Shown: positions 10,522 through 25,496, numbered from the stretch's first letter. The stretch: 64,000 nt of DNA from Myoxocephalus aenaeus (GCA_038501785.1 JBAMJR010000047.1:2327001-2391000), one strand, 5' to 3'. Notes: generated by a model not told the origin, from the letters alone. Made by a program: numbers and translations.

Positions 10522-13500
10522 TTCTTACCTTATGCTCAACCTTTACTCAAACTCTTTGACTTGAATTTTCACCAAATACAATAACTTCTACATGCTGGAC
10601 AGCATATGTGAGACTCATTTGGTCATTATATATGAACAAAAGTTATGTCTTTGTTGTAAGAAATGCTAAGAAATCTTAATACCAGCATTATTTGCATAAA
10701 TGAACGTGCATAAATTAATTTCTATCTGCAAAAAACAACGGCATACAAGGAGTTGAGGGAGTTCCTCACGCACACACACAACACTAAAAGGAGCACAAGA
10801 GAAGGCTTTATCTCACAATCATAATTTTACTGTTCCATAACATACAACAGAAATGATAGAAATATAAATAAATATTGTTGTTGCTATAATCGTTATATAT
10901 TTCACTTTAAAAATGGCAAGACAGACATCATAAAATGATAAGTCACAAGGGTGACGTCAAATCACTTTCACATAAAATAAAAACTAAACCAACCATTTAT
11001 GTTTTAATAAGCTGCAGTTTCAGTGTTTCATTGATGGTCAGCTGATGCCAATGTTAAGAAAACTAATTATATACGTTTTCATCCTCCAGGTGTTGAGAAA
11101 CAGTTCATCTTGAAAGGTTGCAACATTTCAAAAAGACCTTTGTGAACCTCGGGGTCAAAGGTCATGTGATAGCAATGCCTGCAGTTCCGCTAACGGCCAC
11201 AAGAAATGACTTTGAAACAGTCCAGTCAGGTGTGGGACGGATAACAAATGCATCAAATCAACCACTGGGCTCTGAGAAAATACATACAGTACAAACCAAA
11301 CAGCACAGACATGTGAATGGGGAAAATTACATACAAAAACACATCATTTTTGTTCTATTTCCTGACAGTGTTTATTCGTTCATAATACACAATCTCCCCA
11401 CAAAGTTCATTTAGAGCTCTTCCCGAGCTCTTATCGACGTATCAGATGTAGATCATGTGATTAGAAAGCTCCCGAACAGCTGCTAAAAGGACCGTGTGGT
11501 CAAGAATGAATCATTGCAGGCTAATTAACACTTTTAAAGTTACTTGAGTTTGTCAATCCATCAGAGTAAACATATTGTCTGCTTTTATTGTTTTAAATAA
11601 ATAGATAGAGGCAGAGGGGGAGTTTAGTTGTGTTGGTCTTGTCTTCTGCCGGACTCATTGATCCTTTATCGGACTGAGGTTACAATCTACGGCTACGACC
11701 ATTTCTCTAGAATATCAGCATATTCTATACCGATATGTGTTGATGAGTCCATGGCGCTGTCCGTGGTGCTGAAGCAGCAGACGGATTTGTAATTGCCCTT
11801 CTGTCACATTTCCTTTTGGATCTATAATATTCTCTTGATTATATAACATCAAGTCTCTGTAAGTGTATTTTATTAGCACGTTGAATTACTGGAAAGCTCT
11901 TTCACTGTCAGGCCACAGATATGGAAGAATGTGCTTCTTGGTTTAGTTTTCACGTATAAAGACAAGTATATGAAATTATCATCAGCAGGGAAATAAAACG
12001 AGTGGAAGTAAAAAGTGATGCGATTGTGAGAAAATGCATTGATAAGAAAGAACTAAGAAGAAAATAAAGACTTCTGAATCGTCTGATGCAGATGTCGAAG
12101 CGTAAATGTCCATATATTCGCATCGCTATTTGAATAAATATAATCTTCACAGTGTGCATGGAGGAGTGAACCAACCGTGGTTCAGCGCCGGGACTACAGA
12201 CCGTCGTCTGTATGAATAACAGGCCAATATTTACATGTCAAACATTTAATACGCTGCATCAGCTATGACGACGTTCAGCAAAATAAAGCTTCAATGTCAT
12301 CATGCTGCGTTCATGGCATAAGGGGAGAGTTGGGTATTAGGATACTTTCCCATGTGACGCAAATACAGAAATGTCTGCGTGAGTTAATGTCTCAAACTGG
12401 TTTCAGGAAGTGTTACTTTGACAGTTCATTTGGAGAAATATGATGACATATTATCTTACACGCAGTCAGATGAGAAGATTGATATATAAACTGGTATTTC
12501 TAATGTGGCTCTGGGTAAGATATAAATATATATATATACTTTTTTAGTATTTGTTGTGAATTTATTCAATTCTTTGTGGTTGGATAGTATTATTAAGGAG
12601 CATCTGATATACTGCGTGATCCATGAACTCAAACAATGAAAGTACAAACACTTCCTGAACCATTACCAGTTGACTGATATGGAAGACGATCATGGATTTG
12701 ATCCGTTTGTGTAGTTGAACGCACCCCGGTGGCGTCCGCGCGAGAGGAAGAAAACTCTCGCTCTGTCCACTCTTTCAACACAGCCTCTCTCAGGCTGATG
12801 ACGACCATGCAGTTTGTAAACTTTCAAGTCAAGTAAGTAAAAAAAAAAAAAAAAAACGTAGATGTGAGGATTTCAAGTGAGTGACAGCAGCGTTATGACG
12901 GTGTTTCTGTTTTCACATGCTCTATGGCCTGCCCCACAGGCAGAGACACACAGCGAGAGACTTCCGTCGCCGGCATGAGCTCCTCGCTTGCACTGAAAAT
13001 AAAGCGTTCGACTAAACACTCAAAAGTCATCCGTGTCGCTGACAGAACTCTCTCTCCGTGTGCCTCGTGTCCCCCGGCATCACAAACAGACCGTAGAAAA
13101 ACAGTAGCTTGTTACATTATAAATACTGGAATAATAAAAGCACCGCGGGCGCTCGATCCACTTCCCCTTGATGTTCCCCCCTCCTGAGCCCGTTGAGGTG
13201 TCTGCGAACGCGAATCAAGCGCCCCTCGGCTCGTTCAGAGGTTTGAAGATGACTTTCAAACATGAACCGTATGTACACGATCAACGCGCTGGGACAGCAA
13301 GCTAAAGTTAGTCTTTTTTTTTTTGTTTTTTTTTTGTTGCTGGCGTCGTTATTGTGGTGTACTGTAGTTCATCGTACGGTAGAGGCCAAAGAAAACAACC
13401 AGAATCAAAAGCTAGGTCTGTCCTTTTTTCCTCAAAGACATGTTTGAACGCGTGTGTGTATTTACACATGGAGACACAGCATGAGCGACTGAAGGCGAGT

Positions 13501-13853
13501 ATCAAGGCAGAAATCACTTTTTCCTCCTGGCTAAACTTTCAAAGCACTTCCAGTCAGATTACAGCTTGTAAGACACATGTTGATGTAATAAAAGAAATAA
13601 AAAGAAGGAAACTCATCTTATGTGGAGCTGAAAACATTTCCTCCCAATATACAGTTGCTTGGGTCACTCTTTATACTCTCTGCGACACTGTTTGTGACAT
13701 CTTTGTATGAGCTTAAGGAGCCGGTGAGGAGAGGGGGGAATTATTTCATGGGGGTTTGAGAATGTTTCTGAAAGTCTTAAAGGATAATTCAGATCAGCTA
13801 CACTTTTCTAAAACATTAAAAGCTGAGATCTGACAGTTCAGACAACGCACCAC
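9831..13853. other. Intergenic region between pln and fam184a
   Basis: AT-rich DNA with no exon I can support on either strand. It contains an (AT)n run at 10470-10519, a poly(A) run at 12839-12856 and a poly(T) tract near 13313-13335. Short open frames here show no domain or conserved motif. The fam184a 3' UTR probably reaches its right edge. Confidence 0.6.
10470..10519. repeat. (AT)n microsatellite
   Basis: A pure AT/TA run of about 48 bases. It produces a Tyr-Ile repeat frame that is not a gene. Confidence 0.96.
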
Positions 13854-14851
13854 TTTATTTGGAGGTGTGTATCTTTGTATTTTCCACTGCTCTCACAGAA
13901 ATATTAATAATAATGGTAATAATTTTACTTTTATTTAACTATTAACTTTATGTTCTCTTCCTGTCTGATCGTCTGACTGCTTGTGTTTCTTTCCCGGTCA
14001 AACTTCCTTTTAGAAATGACACCATGTTCCCATATTTCAACAATTACTTGTTATTCAAACACTGTTATTTATACTGATAGGAAAGAAAAATACTGTCACA
14101 CCCAAATTGTAACATATCGTAATTATCCTTTAACACTGACAATATTTCACTGACACTGACAATAATACAGCCTTAATCTTGAGTTTGGGTCTTTAAAGGT
14201 TACAGAATTAAGTTTTTATCAGTGAATAACAATGTAATCAGTCTTGACAAATATAAGGCTAATATTTCCTCTCAATTTTGGGGGAAAAAATGACACAGAT
14301 TTTTCTTCCACCTCCTTATTATGCGATCTAATCCCTGTGTGGAAACCACACATTTAAACTTCAGGGTGAAATTCAAACGTGCCTCTTAAAGAGCTGCAAG
14401 TGAACCTCTTCAATACCTCCACACTTCTATTCAACATTTAGAGTTTAACTTTTGGGTCTGATGTTATCAAAATGACAAATCCACGGGTGAAGAAGTCCTT
14501 TCTACGTTTAAGATCAAATGTAACCCCTCGCGACTTCAGAGCTCATACAAATGTCACGTTTTGCACAAAAGCATGTGGTATAAAAGCGTTTATATCTCCT
14601 GCTACCATGCACACGTTCATGATGACGCACCGACAAGCTGCACCACTCGTCATGCTCACCATGTATGGAAGCCCTAAGGTTGCACTCACACTGGAATCTC
14701 AGTGCTGCATGATTGATGGGAGCGCTGTGATTAGCAGTGGACGTTTGATTTTAATGTCGCCCCAAAATGACTTTCAAAACCGACAGTGTGCTCGCTGCCC
14801 AACTTTAGCTCTCTGTCCCATTACCTCATTCTTTTTTTTTTTTTTTGCCGG
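13854..14851 (-). other. Probable fam184a 3' UTR
   Basis: Downstream of the fam184a stop codon on the minus strand there is about 1 kb without further homology. Candidate poly(A) signals (AATAAA on the minus strand, TTTATT on plus) occur at 13930-13935 and 13854-13859. The true 3' end is not determined. A plus-strand frame at 14472-14900 crosses this region and the last exon and has no support. Confidence 0.4.
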
Positions 14852-14966
14852 TCAGAAAGTGAAGTACTGGGCGTACAGCTCGTCTTCTTTCGCCACGTGA
14901 TCTTTGCTTTTTCCCGCCTCCACGACTCTCAGGTCTGATGGCGTCGTGGCGTTGGCCTCAGGAAGG
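14852..14966 (-). CDS. fam184a: fam184a exon 24 (C terminus)
   Basis: Residues 1109-1146 and the TGA stop. It ends DELYAQYFTF, matching the family's aromatic C terminus. Two acceptors are possible. The pyrimidine-rich ccctccctcag (used here) fits exon 23 in phase, and a weaker one ten bases inside (cctgag) would fit exon 22 directly. A form skipping exon 23 is therefore possible. Confidence 0.88.
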
Positions 14967-17900
14967 CTGAGGGAGGGAAGAGAAACGGGTGTGTTGAAAT
15001 GAGGACGACGACGAGACGGAGAGAAACTGAACATACATATTTTTTTTGGTGTGTGTGCAAGCTTACAAGCATGGGCAGCTTGTTAGGCAGCATCAGAAAA
15101 CAGAAAAGTGAGAACAATTTGTGTAGAGGATTGTGGGCAGAACCAGCGCATAATAGATCCTGTGAGTGCTTGTAATAAATATAATAGAAAACAAGTGAAG
15201 GCTGGTGTGATGTCCACAATACTTAGATAGTTCTTCCTCCACATGCAAGGACACTTTGACACACGCAGGAGCAACGAGTGCACTTTCATCCGTCCAGTTT
15301 CTAAACCCGGATTACTTTCGGCTCTGCTTCTGAGATTGAAACAGACAAAAAAAAAACAGAAAGGATGAAGACTTATGGAAAGTTATAGAACGACTTATCC
15401 TCCTCTCAATTCAAAATAACGCTATTGCTGTATTGCTGTTTTTCTCCCCTTTGAAATCGTTTTTGAAATTGTTATGCTTTATATTCAATGCTTGCAGCCA
15501 ACAAGCCTCCTTTATCTCCTCTCCTACTGTGTGTCCACTGCCTTTTTATGGGAGAACCAAAGCGTTATCTTCAATGGTTTCACATTTGCAACTTGCACTT
15601 CTAAGTTTCTGCAGCGCTTTAAAATCCCTCATTCTTTCTCTGCATCAGAGTTGGAAGTCCCATGGAGACTGATTTGTACGTACAAAGTTTCAGGGTTGGC
15701 TCCTTTTTGTATGAGAGTATATTTCAAAGAAGATTTTGTCTACGATGTGTCTGTGATAGTTCAATGATACAAAACGGGAAAATGTGATTATACGGCATAA
15801 TGGATCAAAAAGAGATTATATCTTCATTGGCTCTGTTGACCCTGAGCTGATGGAGAAAGACTGCAGCGTTCTGTGAAGTAAAGAGATTCCCATGAAACCC
15901 TACGCACATTTTGGTAAAATACAGTATGCACCAAACTGTAGAATCTATCTTCTTCATGTGGTGGCATGTGTCTGGTGAAGAAAAGATGATAAAAGAAAGT
16001 GTCTAATTGAACTATTAACGCTATGTCTGCAGCTAGTTTGAATGCAGGTTTGTATAGATTTTCATTATTAAAGAGCAGAAGGAGGTCATAAACATTTGTT
16101 TTTGGTCTTTTAAGAAAATAAGCCCTCCTTCAGGTTTGGGTTAAAGGGGTAAGGATAGAGGGAGGATAACTAAGGAGTGAGGGGAGATATACAGACGGTG
16201 GAGGCAGCAAACATCTGGTAATTCCCTCCCTCACTCCTGGTGAAGTGAAGGTGAACGGAGGGCAGCAGTGGCAGCAAGACAGATTAGTTCTCACCTCCTA
16301 AAGCTTTGCAGGCCCTGATGCTGCACCAGGGCTTCCTGAGGATGAGGAGCATGAGGAAGAGCAAGGCTTGTCATGGGATGATGTGGAGGATGAGGAGAAG
16401 AAGGAAGAGGAGGAGGATGCTGAGGAGAAAGAGGAAGAGGGCTGAACGGCTGTAGGGCTTTCCTGAGTCTAGGGAGGGACCTCTGGAGGGAGGATGGAGG
16501 AAGGCCAACAGCGGCCTCCTGGGTCTACCTCCTCCACCTCCCGTCCCTCCTCTTCCTCTCCCTCATGACTCATGGTGGGGGCTGACGAATCAGAGAGCTG
16601 ACTGGCTAGGAAAGCGGTGATCTGATTGGCTGAGCCTGTTGTCAACCACAGATACACCTAAAGAGGCGGGGTTTGGGGAAGGTGATGCAAATGTGATCCA
16701 ATGAGGAGCAGGACAGAGTCGCTAACGTTAGCCGAAGTTCTGGTAAAGTAGCATCCAGGACCGGCTTCCACACTTTGACCTTTAACCCCACATAGTTAGC
16801 TAACGACATGCTCCTTGGCCTTGAAGTAAGCTAGTTAGCTGGTCATGCTAACGATTGCAGCTTGGATGCAGATAAACCCAGTTTAATCCGGTTCTTACAC
16901 TTTTGGAATGGCTAAAAAAGAGAAACCACCATCCAAAGTATCGCTGTCACCGCTTCAACATGGAGACAAACCCAAAGTTGGACACACCTGACCTGTAACC
17001 TAGTTACAGTAACCTGTGTACAGTAAATGTGTGTGTTCCCTAACAGGAACAAACCTGCAGAGAGCAACAACAGCATGAGGAGGAGGAAAGGAAAGAAGGA
17101 GAGGACTGATGTTGGTATGAGGCTGACATCAAGCATCCTTGTTTCTGAATGACTCCTGGGACAAAACAGAAGGACAACTGTGTGCACAGAGATCCGTCTT
17201 TAAGATGAACTTGATGCGAGGCTGAGTGGAATGCTTTGGTGACTCATAGCGCTAAAAAAATAGGATACATTTAAGAATAAGATATAATGAAAAAAAAACA
17301 AATCAAATCAAGCACAATGATGCTTTCTTCTTATAGTGTGTAGCAGACCCTTGTTGGAGCTGATTAAGGTGCAATAACAAAACAGTCTTTGTCCCTCACT
17401 GCATGGCTTTGCTGCGGATCAATTTCAATATGAGGCAGACAAATGTACAATGTAGATAAATTATCATGACAGCGACCTTTATTACCTTGAATAATGATCA
17501 ATAATGTTATTTGGCAACTGTGTACAGAAGGTGGATAACTGCCAAGCCTTGGGGCTCTTAGGCCCTTTGTGGATTTACTTTTTTAATTCATGTCATATTG
17601 TGATTGATTAAGTTCGTGAGCTGAAAAATCTCCAAATGCGTGCGTGAGCTAGTACGTTGCAGACCAGTGGGCGTTTACAGACGCATTGACATCGAGAAGG
17701 TCTGTGTTCCAGTGTGGGATCGCTCACCTTGATAAGAGGGTTGATCACACCAACGTTGGCGCTGGAATTGAAGACCTTGTTGAACCCCGTCTCTCTGTTG
17801 ACCAACTCCAGCTGGTAGAACTTCTTGTCGTCCTGTGAAAAAGACGACATTTTAAGGCGTTAATCCACATATCGAGTATCAAACTCTCAGCCGGACAGAC

Positions 17901-20900
17901 CATTGAATGTCAGTCTCTTGTTTGCACGATCCTGTCGCAAATGGATCTAAAAATGAAATCCATGGTAGCGAGAGCATTTATTATTTCTGCAGCAGAAAGC
18001 TGCTGCAGAAGCTTCTGTCTTCCACGTCGTCACATTTTTAAGCTTGTGATTACATCATTACGGTAAGTGCGCTTCTACCTGCAGATTTATTTAGTTTTTG
18101 TGTGTTTACTTTCTCAAATTTGATGAAAACATTGCATCTTTTCACTTGCTGAACAGATTTTAAGGACATGAGGTACTTGAAGAGATTCCCAAAACAAATA
18201 TAGGTGCACATTCACAGTTCAGAAATCCGAGCCCAGATGCCGCCCGGGTCCACTCACCACCAGCTTCTTCACCAGAGCTTCTCTTTCGGTGACCATCTCT
18301 CTGAGCTCTGCGATAACGTGCAGGTCTTCTGGTCGGCTTTCTCTGTTTCTGAGCTTCTCCTCCGTCCCCTGCAGCCTGAAACGCACAGACGTGGCGTAGA
18401 AAAGCAGGCAGACGACGTCAGTACAAGGAGAAACCAGCAGAGACACAACAGACTCAATTGTCTGTGACTCACAGTATTTGTAGCGCATTGATCTTGTCTT
18501 TGAGGACCTCCTGGGCCTTGTTGAAGTCCGCCAGCATGATTTGTGTTTCTCTGTGGTGGACCATACTCATCTCACCCAGATCCCTCTCATGTCTCTTGGA
18601 GAGGTCTTGCTCGTGGGCCCTACAGCAGAGAGCGGCAAAACTCCACAAATAAACCACAACGTATCATGAGGTCATGCACACACATTCATAGTACGGGCAC
18701 CGTGTTGGCTACCTCTGTCCTAGAGGGTCCTAGAGGGTCAGAATAATAACATCAGGCCTAATGGGCCCATGACCTTTAAGGTGCATCATGTTTCCGTAGA
18801 GGAGCATAAAAGCATCAGTCTAAACTAATCGGTCAGTTTGGTCTCTTTCGTCAATTTGTCATTATTTTATTCATTTTCATGCCGAGTGATTTATTTCCAT
18901 AAATGCATGAACAAATCTCTGGTTCACACAAGATTTAAAGTCGAGTTTCTGTGAAAATCTTATCTCCATCATACAGCAGCGATGCTGCTGGTAATCACTC
19001 GTGTGCGTATTTTCCTCACAAACACAAACACAAACTTGATTTCTTGGTACAGAACGTTCGATGCCGCATTTCTACGAAATTACAGAGGAAGACGACAAGA
19101 TGTGCAGCTGCAAACTGAAGAGCAGAGCTGGAACAGGAAACGCAAGCAAAGTAGTATCCGTGGCTACTGAGGAAGGACGTAATAAAGCTGCAGTCGGTAA
19201 CTTTAGTAAAAATAACTTTTTGAGACAGATGTCTGGTGCTCCTGATGACATCACACCCATTATAACGGACCGCTCTGCTGCTGTGTACCTTATCTGATGG
19301 TTAGCTTCACTGCGAACCCGCAGCACCTCTTTGCCCTTTATCTCCAGCTCTCTGGTCAGAGTGTCGATGGTCTCGTTCAGAGAGTGGATCTCATGGTCCA
19401 GATCGGTGATGCGGTTGCTACGGGAACACAGCTCCGCTTGCAGGTCGGAGATACGAACAAGGAGCTCCTGCTCCTAGAAGAAATACATGAAACACAGTGA
19501 GTCAGAAGGTGTTAACCAGCTCACGTGCAGGAATAAAAAGAATAAAACAAGGAAACAAGACAGTTACCTGCTGGTGGCTGTGCTCCATCGCCTTCTGTAG
19601 ATCTCGTTTGACGGAAGAGTTGTCCTTGTGGTGGTGCTGCTTCAGGTGCTCTATGGATGCAGCATGGAGGTGGTTCAGTTCTGCACGAAGAGATGCTGCC
19701 GGACAGAGAGTAGAAACATCAAGCATCATGGGAGGGAACTGTGAGATCATTGTAAAAAAAAATGTAATGACTGCAAGTACAAATCATCTTTGTTCCTTGT
19801 GAATCCTTTTCCACCAATAGTGGATCTTTTCATCATCTGAGTTTAAACTTCTTCATTTCGAGGGATTTAATCTCAAATCGTCTTAAAATCAAAAGCAATT
19901 ATTTTCTATTGCATCCTGTGTCTTTATATCCGATATTTAATAGTAATAATACTACTTCAATCTAATATAGAGCTTTTATAAGTACCCAAAGATAGGGCAG
20001 AGACAAACAAAATGGAAAACAAAGGAGCAAAAAAGAAAAATGTAAACATTAAGTTCAGTTCTACTACGTGTACCTGTTCACAGATCACAGACAAAATAAT
20101 CTGTCGCTTCTTGGATTATGAGTGGAAATAGATCAAATTTGACTTTATCTCCCTCAGAAAGCCTTTGTTCTGCAAAACAATGCTGTCATTCTGATGCCAA
20201 TTATTCTTCTTGAATGCTGATTTAATCCCGTTACAGTTTCTCAATGAGTCTTTTCCAAACAGGTTTGCATCACCTCTTGGTTCAAGGCTGGTTGTGTTTC
20301 CCTTCCAGTCCTCTAAAGATCCCAACAAGCATCAACGCAGCAGGTAGAGACATAATCACCCCGGGTGGAAACATCTTCGCCGAAGGCAGAAAAGTTATAG
20401 CTGTAGTTTAAAAACCACGCTGTGTGCTTGTTTAAACTACAGCAATTACATTTAAGTGTATAATCACTTACCCAGCTTTGCTTTCCCCTCGTCCTCCAGC
20501 TCAAATCTCAGCGTCTGCAGCTCCTGGTCTGACTGCTGCCTCAGGATGTCGAAGGTCCTCCTGTGGGCCTCCTTCAGAGCGTGGACCTCCTCCCTCTGCT
20601 CCTGCTTCAGGCGCTCCTCCAGGGCCTGAGAGGGCAGGAAAGCATCGAGATCAAAAAAATACATCTCCCCATGTTGGCGACATTTGTAATTATAATATTT
20701 GAGGAAGTTGGCTGAAGGAAATCATTGCATTCGTGAAGCCGTGTTGTCGGAGAATTAAACCGAGAAGACAAACAATGAGCAAGAATTAACGCCGTCGCTG
20801 TGTCCCAATTCTGTACGAGTTCTTATCCAGTCACTCAGTGAAAATGAATGAATGACAATTAATTACAGTCAAAACCAATCAGAATTAACCAGCTTCTATT

Positions 20901-23332
20901 TTGAGCACTATTTTGAGTTGGACACTATTTGTCCCACGATGCACTGGATAGAGGAAACATTACAACAAATAGTTGATTCAGCTCAACCGAGGTGCTAATA
21001 AAACCAACAATTGAGCTACAAATGTAAGTATTCTTGCAGGAAAATTACGATGAAGAATTGTAATCGTGAAAAATTTGTTCCATTTGAAAACATTTGTTTG
21101 GCGGCGGATGGTCATAACTTATGTAACTACATGCTAAACAAATTAGAGATGCTAAACCCACCAACCATCCTTAATGTACCATACAAACAGTGATGTAATG
21201 TAAGGGAAAGCTCAACTAGGTTCTCCAGTTTCAGATTTCTAAAAAGGCTGAAACAAGTGTATTTTTCCCCCAGAAAAGCATTAATAATGATTTTCTTCTT
21301 AAAACGCAAAGAAATATCCCAAAAGCTGCCTTATTTAATTTAGCGGTCATGAAATCACACACACACACACAGCCTCATTTCCATAAAGGGGCATTATGTG
21401 ATTAACATTAAATGGTACACGTGCTATAATCATTTTGTTGAGGCAGGAAGAAAAATCATCAAACCTGCAGTGTAATTATATCTGCGCTTCAACCGTAAAG
21501 TCAACAATAAGCTACTACCACGACGGCTCATTTTCAAAGTCATTTCACGAGGAAATGGGTGAAATTTAAGGAGATGAAGCTAATGAATAAAAGAATAATT
21601 AAAATAAAACTAATGATATTAGAAAATCCCCGTAGTCTATTTGTGTCTAGTGTTGGTAGTTTTGAAGACAATCCCTCGGACTCATAAGTAATACTTCTAC
21701 ACATGAAGAAATAATTAGTGTGCTGCAGACTGAATTGGAACAAAGAAGTCTAAATTGCAAAACTATTGCACTTTCCAAACTGTATAACTTATGTTTATGC
21801 CCAAAACACTATTTCAAGGTCATCGCAGCTGCACATTTTTGTATTGAAAAGCAAATTTTCACAGGTGAACAGCATCATGTACATTCATATATCAGTGCAT
21901 TTGTGTGTCTCGAATGTCATCTATGCAGAGGTAGACGAGCGCCTTAAGATTCAGGCAGAATTAGTTCAAAACGCACTGATATATGAATGTACATGATGCT
22001 GTTCGCCTGTGAAAATGTGCTTTTCAGTACAAAAATGTGCAGCTGCGATGACCTTAAAATAGTGTTTCTGGCATAAACATAAGTCATACAAAACTAGACA
22101 CCAATGTGTTCATTTGTGGATCCATACCCTTATCTGGTGCTGCCTGGCCTCCTCCATGGTGCTCAGGGCACAGCAGTGCGCCTCCTGTAGTCGGTGCTCT
22201 CGCCTCTGATGTTCTCGCTGCATCTCTGCGAACACGCACACGCACATAAACACGCACACACGCTGTTCAACGAGACGGATGACAGGAGACACGTGTTTCA
22301 TGAAAAGCTCCGGGAAGGCAACTTCATGGTCAGATTGCATGTTTTGCTGCCCGCTTGTAGCCGCAGTAGCTCAGTAGCTTACCTTTCAGCTGTTGGCTCA
22401 GCAGCTCCCTCTCCTGGTTGAACTGAGACTGCAGCTGCTGCAGGGCTGACTGGGACTGGGACAACTGCAGCTCCAGAGACTGTTTCAATAGAGAGATCTG
22501 GACAAAGAAGAGAAGCAGATTTAGTTGCTGATGTTCATACTGAAGGGAAAAACATCTGAGTATGTAAAGAGATGGAGAGACGGATAGATAATATAAGCAA
22601 ATATGGACAAAGTGCTCGCATTTTCAACATAAAAACTGTAATTTTGTTTCAGTGCAGCAAAGGCACATTCAATTTCTTCTTGAGAGCAAATATGTACCAC
22701 ATTTAATCAGGTCAACATTAAAAACATATTTTTGTTTCCTCCTGCGTCTTTCAATCTTCAATCCTCATAGGAAAATATGTTTTTTTTTACTTCTTCAGAC
22801 ACTGGTGGGGGTCTCAACATTTGGATATGAGCCAAATGATGAGAGCTGCAGCTGGAGATTTGGTCGCTCGTGTCAATGCGCCGACAGCTTGACAGACGAC
22901 GAGCGACAGCACACAGAACCGAGTAACATAAACGCCGACGAGCGTGAGCCCCATCACATCACACAAAAACGGTTTTGTTTTGGGGAGATGTTGAGACTAT
23001 TAGGGCCCAGGGTGACAGCTGTGGTCCTCCACACGCCACTCTTCCTCAAGCTGCCGCAGCTAAATCCCCGCCAGGATTTAGTGCTGTAGGAGTACTACAT
23101 TAGGGACCGCAAGGTAAGATGGATTTAAAATGAGAGGATGAGGAGCAACGCTGAGATGGGGTTCAACACCGGATATGGATTTAAAAAGACGGACGGATGA
23201 CCTGTGCAGAGTGTCCTCCCTTCCTGTGTCCAATATGTGTCCAAAATGGATTATTTTTACATTTAGAGAAGAATAAAAAGAGGACATGTAGGATGACCGA
23301 GGTGGAAAAACAACCTGCACACCACTCTCACT

Positions 23333-23364
<32 letters not shown>

Positions 23365-25462
23365 GCAGCCGGGGGCTCAAACCTTTTAATGAAAATATCG
23401 AAATGAAAAATAAGTCATTATAGATAAGGGTGGCACGTCCACCCACACACACAAAACAACACTTTACTACGTTAATATATCCATTAAATATTTTCTCCTC
23501 CACTTAAACTGAAGGTGTGGACGCCATGTCGTGTCAATCAAACGCTCGAGGCTGAAGTTTGAAGAGGTAACGAAGACATAAAAATGCATCTACAAATTAT
23601 TCTGAAACCGTTGAGAAGTCATCCATCATGCGAGAGGCTTTCTGTTGTCACTTTGACAGCTGTTAGTTTCAGTCGCGGCTCCTGTGTGAAGAGTCACAGA
23701 GCTGCTCCACGCTTAACATGTGAAGTGGCGTGTGACGGTCTGAGCCCCCAGAGCTGCTGAAAGTAGGTCATTACAGTGCAGATCGGCCCAGTTGTACCTG
23801 TGCGTCTGCACAGTTTCTAATCTATATGAATATATGTATTGTGTAGAGGTGAAAAATGTGTGTGTGCATGCTTTGAAAAGAGCATTATTATGCATCGGCC
23901 TGCAGCTGAGGATTATTTGTACTATTGCTTTTTTGATGAAGCGATTATTGTTTGATCCACAAAATGTCTGAAAACAGTGAAAAATGCTGAATGCTTGTTT
24001 TGTCCAACCAGAAGTCCAACGATATTTAATCTACAGTTAGGCAAAAGGAAAGGAAAGGAAAAATCCATCGCTGCATGGACACATTGTTAAAGTTAGGTTT
24101 ATTGTTTTATAATTGTTGCGTATTACTTATATATTTACTTAAATACTGTCTTTGCATCATATACTGTATACGTATTTACTCATTTGAATACTGAGGCAGG
24201 ACGTTTTCTTTTACATTTTCGACTGATTTTATCATTGCACCGCTTCAGTTATTTCTTTCATTGTGTAAAAGGTTTGTGTTGCGTAACGAATCGCTTCGAG
24301 CTTTTATGGACAAACTTATGCTCTGTGTGGGAAGCGCACTCCCTCGTGCAAATTAAATATGATAAGAACAGCTGATTGCAGGTGAAGTAAAGCGCCTCGG
24401 CTTTCATAATCACCGCTCCGCCTGTTGGAGGGACAAACTGCATCTGATCCACAGCGTCATAGCGGGGGTCTGAATATACGTACACATGTTTTCACAGCTA
24501 ATGTATTCTTTTCCTTCAAAATAAAAATGATGCGTGTATTTTATGACGCTACTAGCATTAGCATACACACTCATGTACACACACGTCAGAGGGCTGTGCC
24601 TTTGTGTAGCCAAAATAAAATAAAAAAGCCCAATTCACCAAAAGCCCTTTGATGAGACGAAGCGCACACAACCACAGACACACACACACACACACACTCA
24701 AACACAAAGAGTGTGTAAGCTCCTTAGGTATTTGGTCTATGACATTGTTTGATGTTTATTTTCAGCCACTCTGCGTGATCACTTTAAAATGCAGCGTTTT
24801 GTACTGTGGGTCACATTTACACAGAAGATAAGAGTCAGATATCCTCACTATGTATTTTTAAAAATATATATTATGGGCCGGCCTTCTGCTCCCTGCCCAG
24901 TATTCATTATTATCATAGCTAGAGCGGAAATAACCTTCTGAATTTTCTCTGTTTAATGTGATAGTGAATCTGACATTTGATGGACTAAATTATTATCATT
25001 TAATTAAGCAACACAGAGCCACACAATATCTTGTTATGATACGTTTTAATCAGACGGACAAGTCGGAGCGTTTCTCTGCCTTCGTACTCTTCGCCGCGAG
25101 CTTCTTCGGTTACGTATCGGGGCGTCGAGGGCGTCTGAAGAGTCGCCAAGCGAGGCTCCTGCTTGTCACAAAATGTTTATCTGAGGCCACCGGCGTCTTG
25201 GCAAAAAAATCAGGACGAGCCGCTTTCTGGTTTCAGTTGTGACTCAGCTGAGCTCTGAATTACCCAGAGGCAGTATGCTCAGCACGGACGGGTACACGAG
25301 GATAAGTAGACAAGCGCCTGAGCTTTAAAAGCAGCCTCAAATGAATCTCTCTGTTGCTACAGAGCTTTCATTCTGAAATGAGCAGCCTCCGCTAATTTCC
25401 ACTTCCACTCCCATTCGAGAGCAACTGTAGCTATGAGAACTTGACTTTTGATCGTCTTCTTC

Positions 25463-25496
<34 letters not shown>

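Noticed and set aside
1..14851. CEP85L, MCM9 or ASF1A exons expected from mammalian synteny
   Set aside because: I looked for coiled-coil exons and familiar motifs on both strands and found none.
14472..14900. 142-codon plus-strand frame
   Set aside because: It overlaps fam184a exon 24 and its 3' UTR on the opposite strand and shows no family features.
16304..16444. Acidic plus-strand frame with a possible acceptor before it
   Set aside because: It is the complement of a proline-rich exon that fits the fam184a phase on both sides; Glu/Asp runs follow from that composition.
22652..23503. Frames of 145 (+) and 141 (-) codons in fam184a intron 14
   Set aside because: No motif or splice support; the second crosses a CA repeat.
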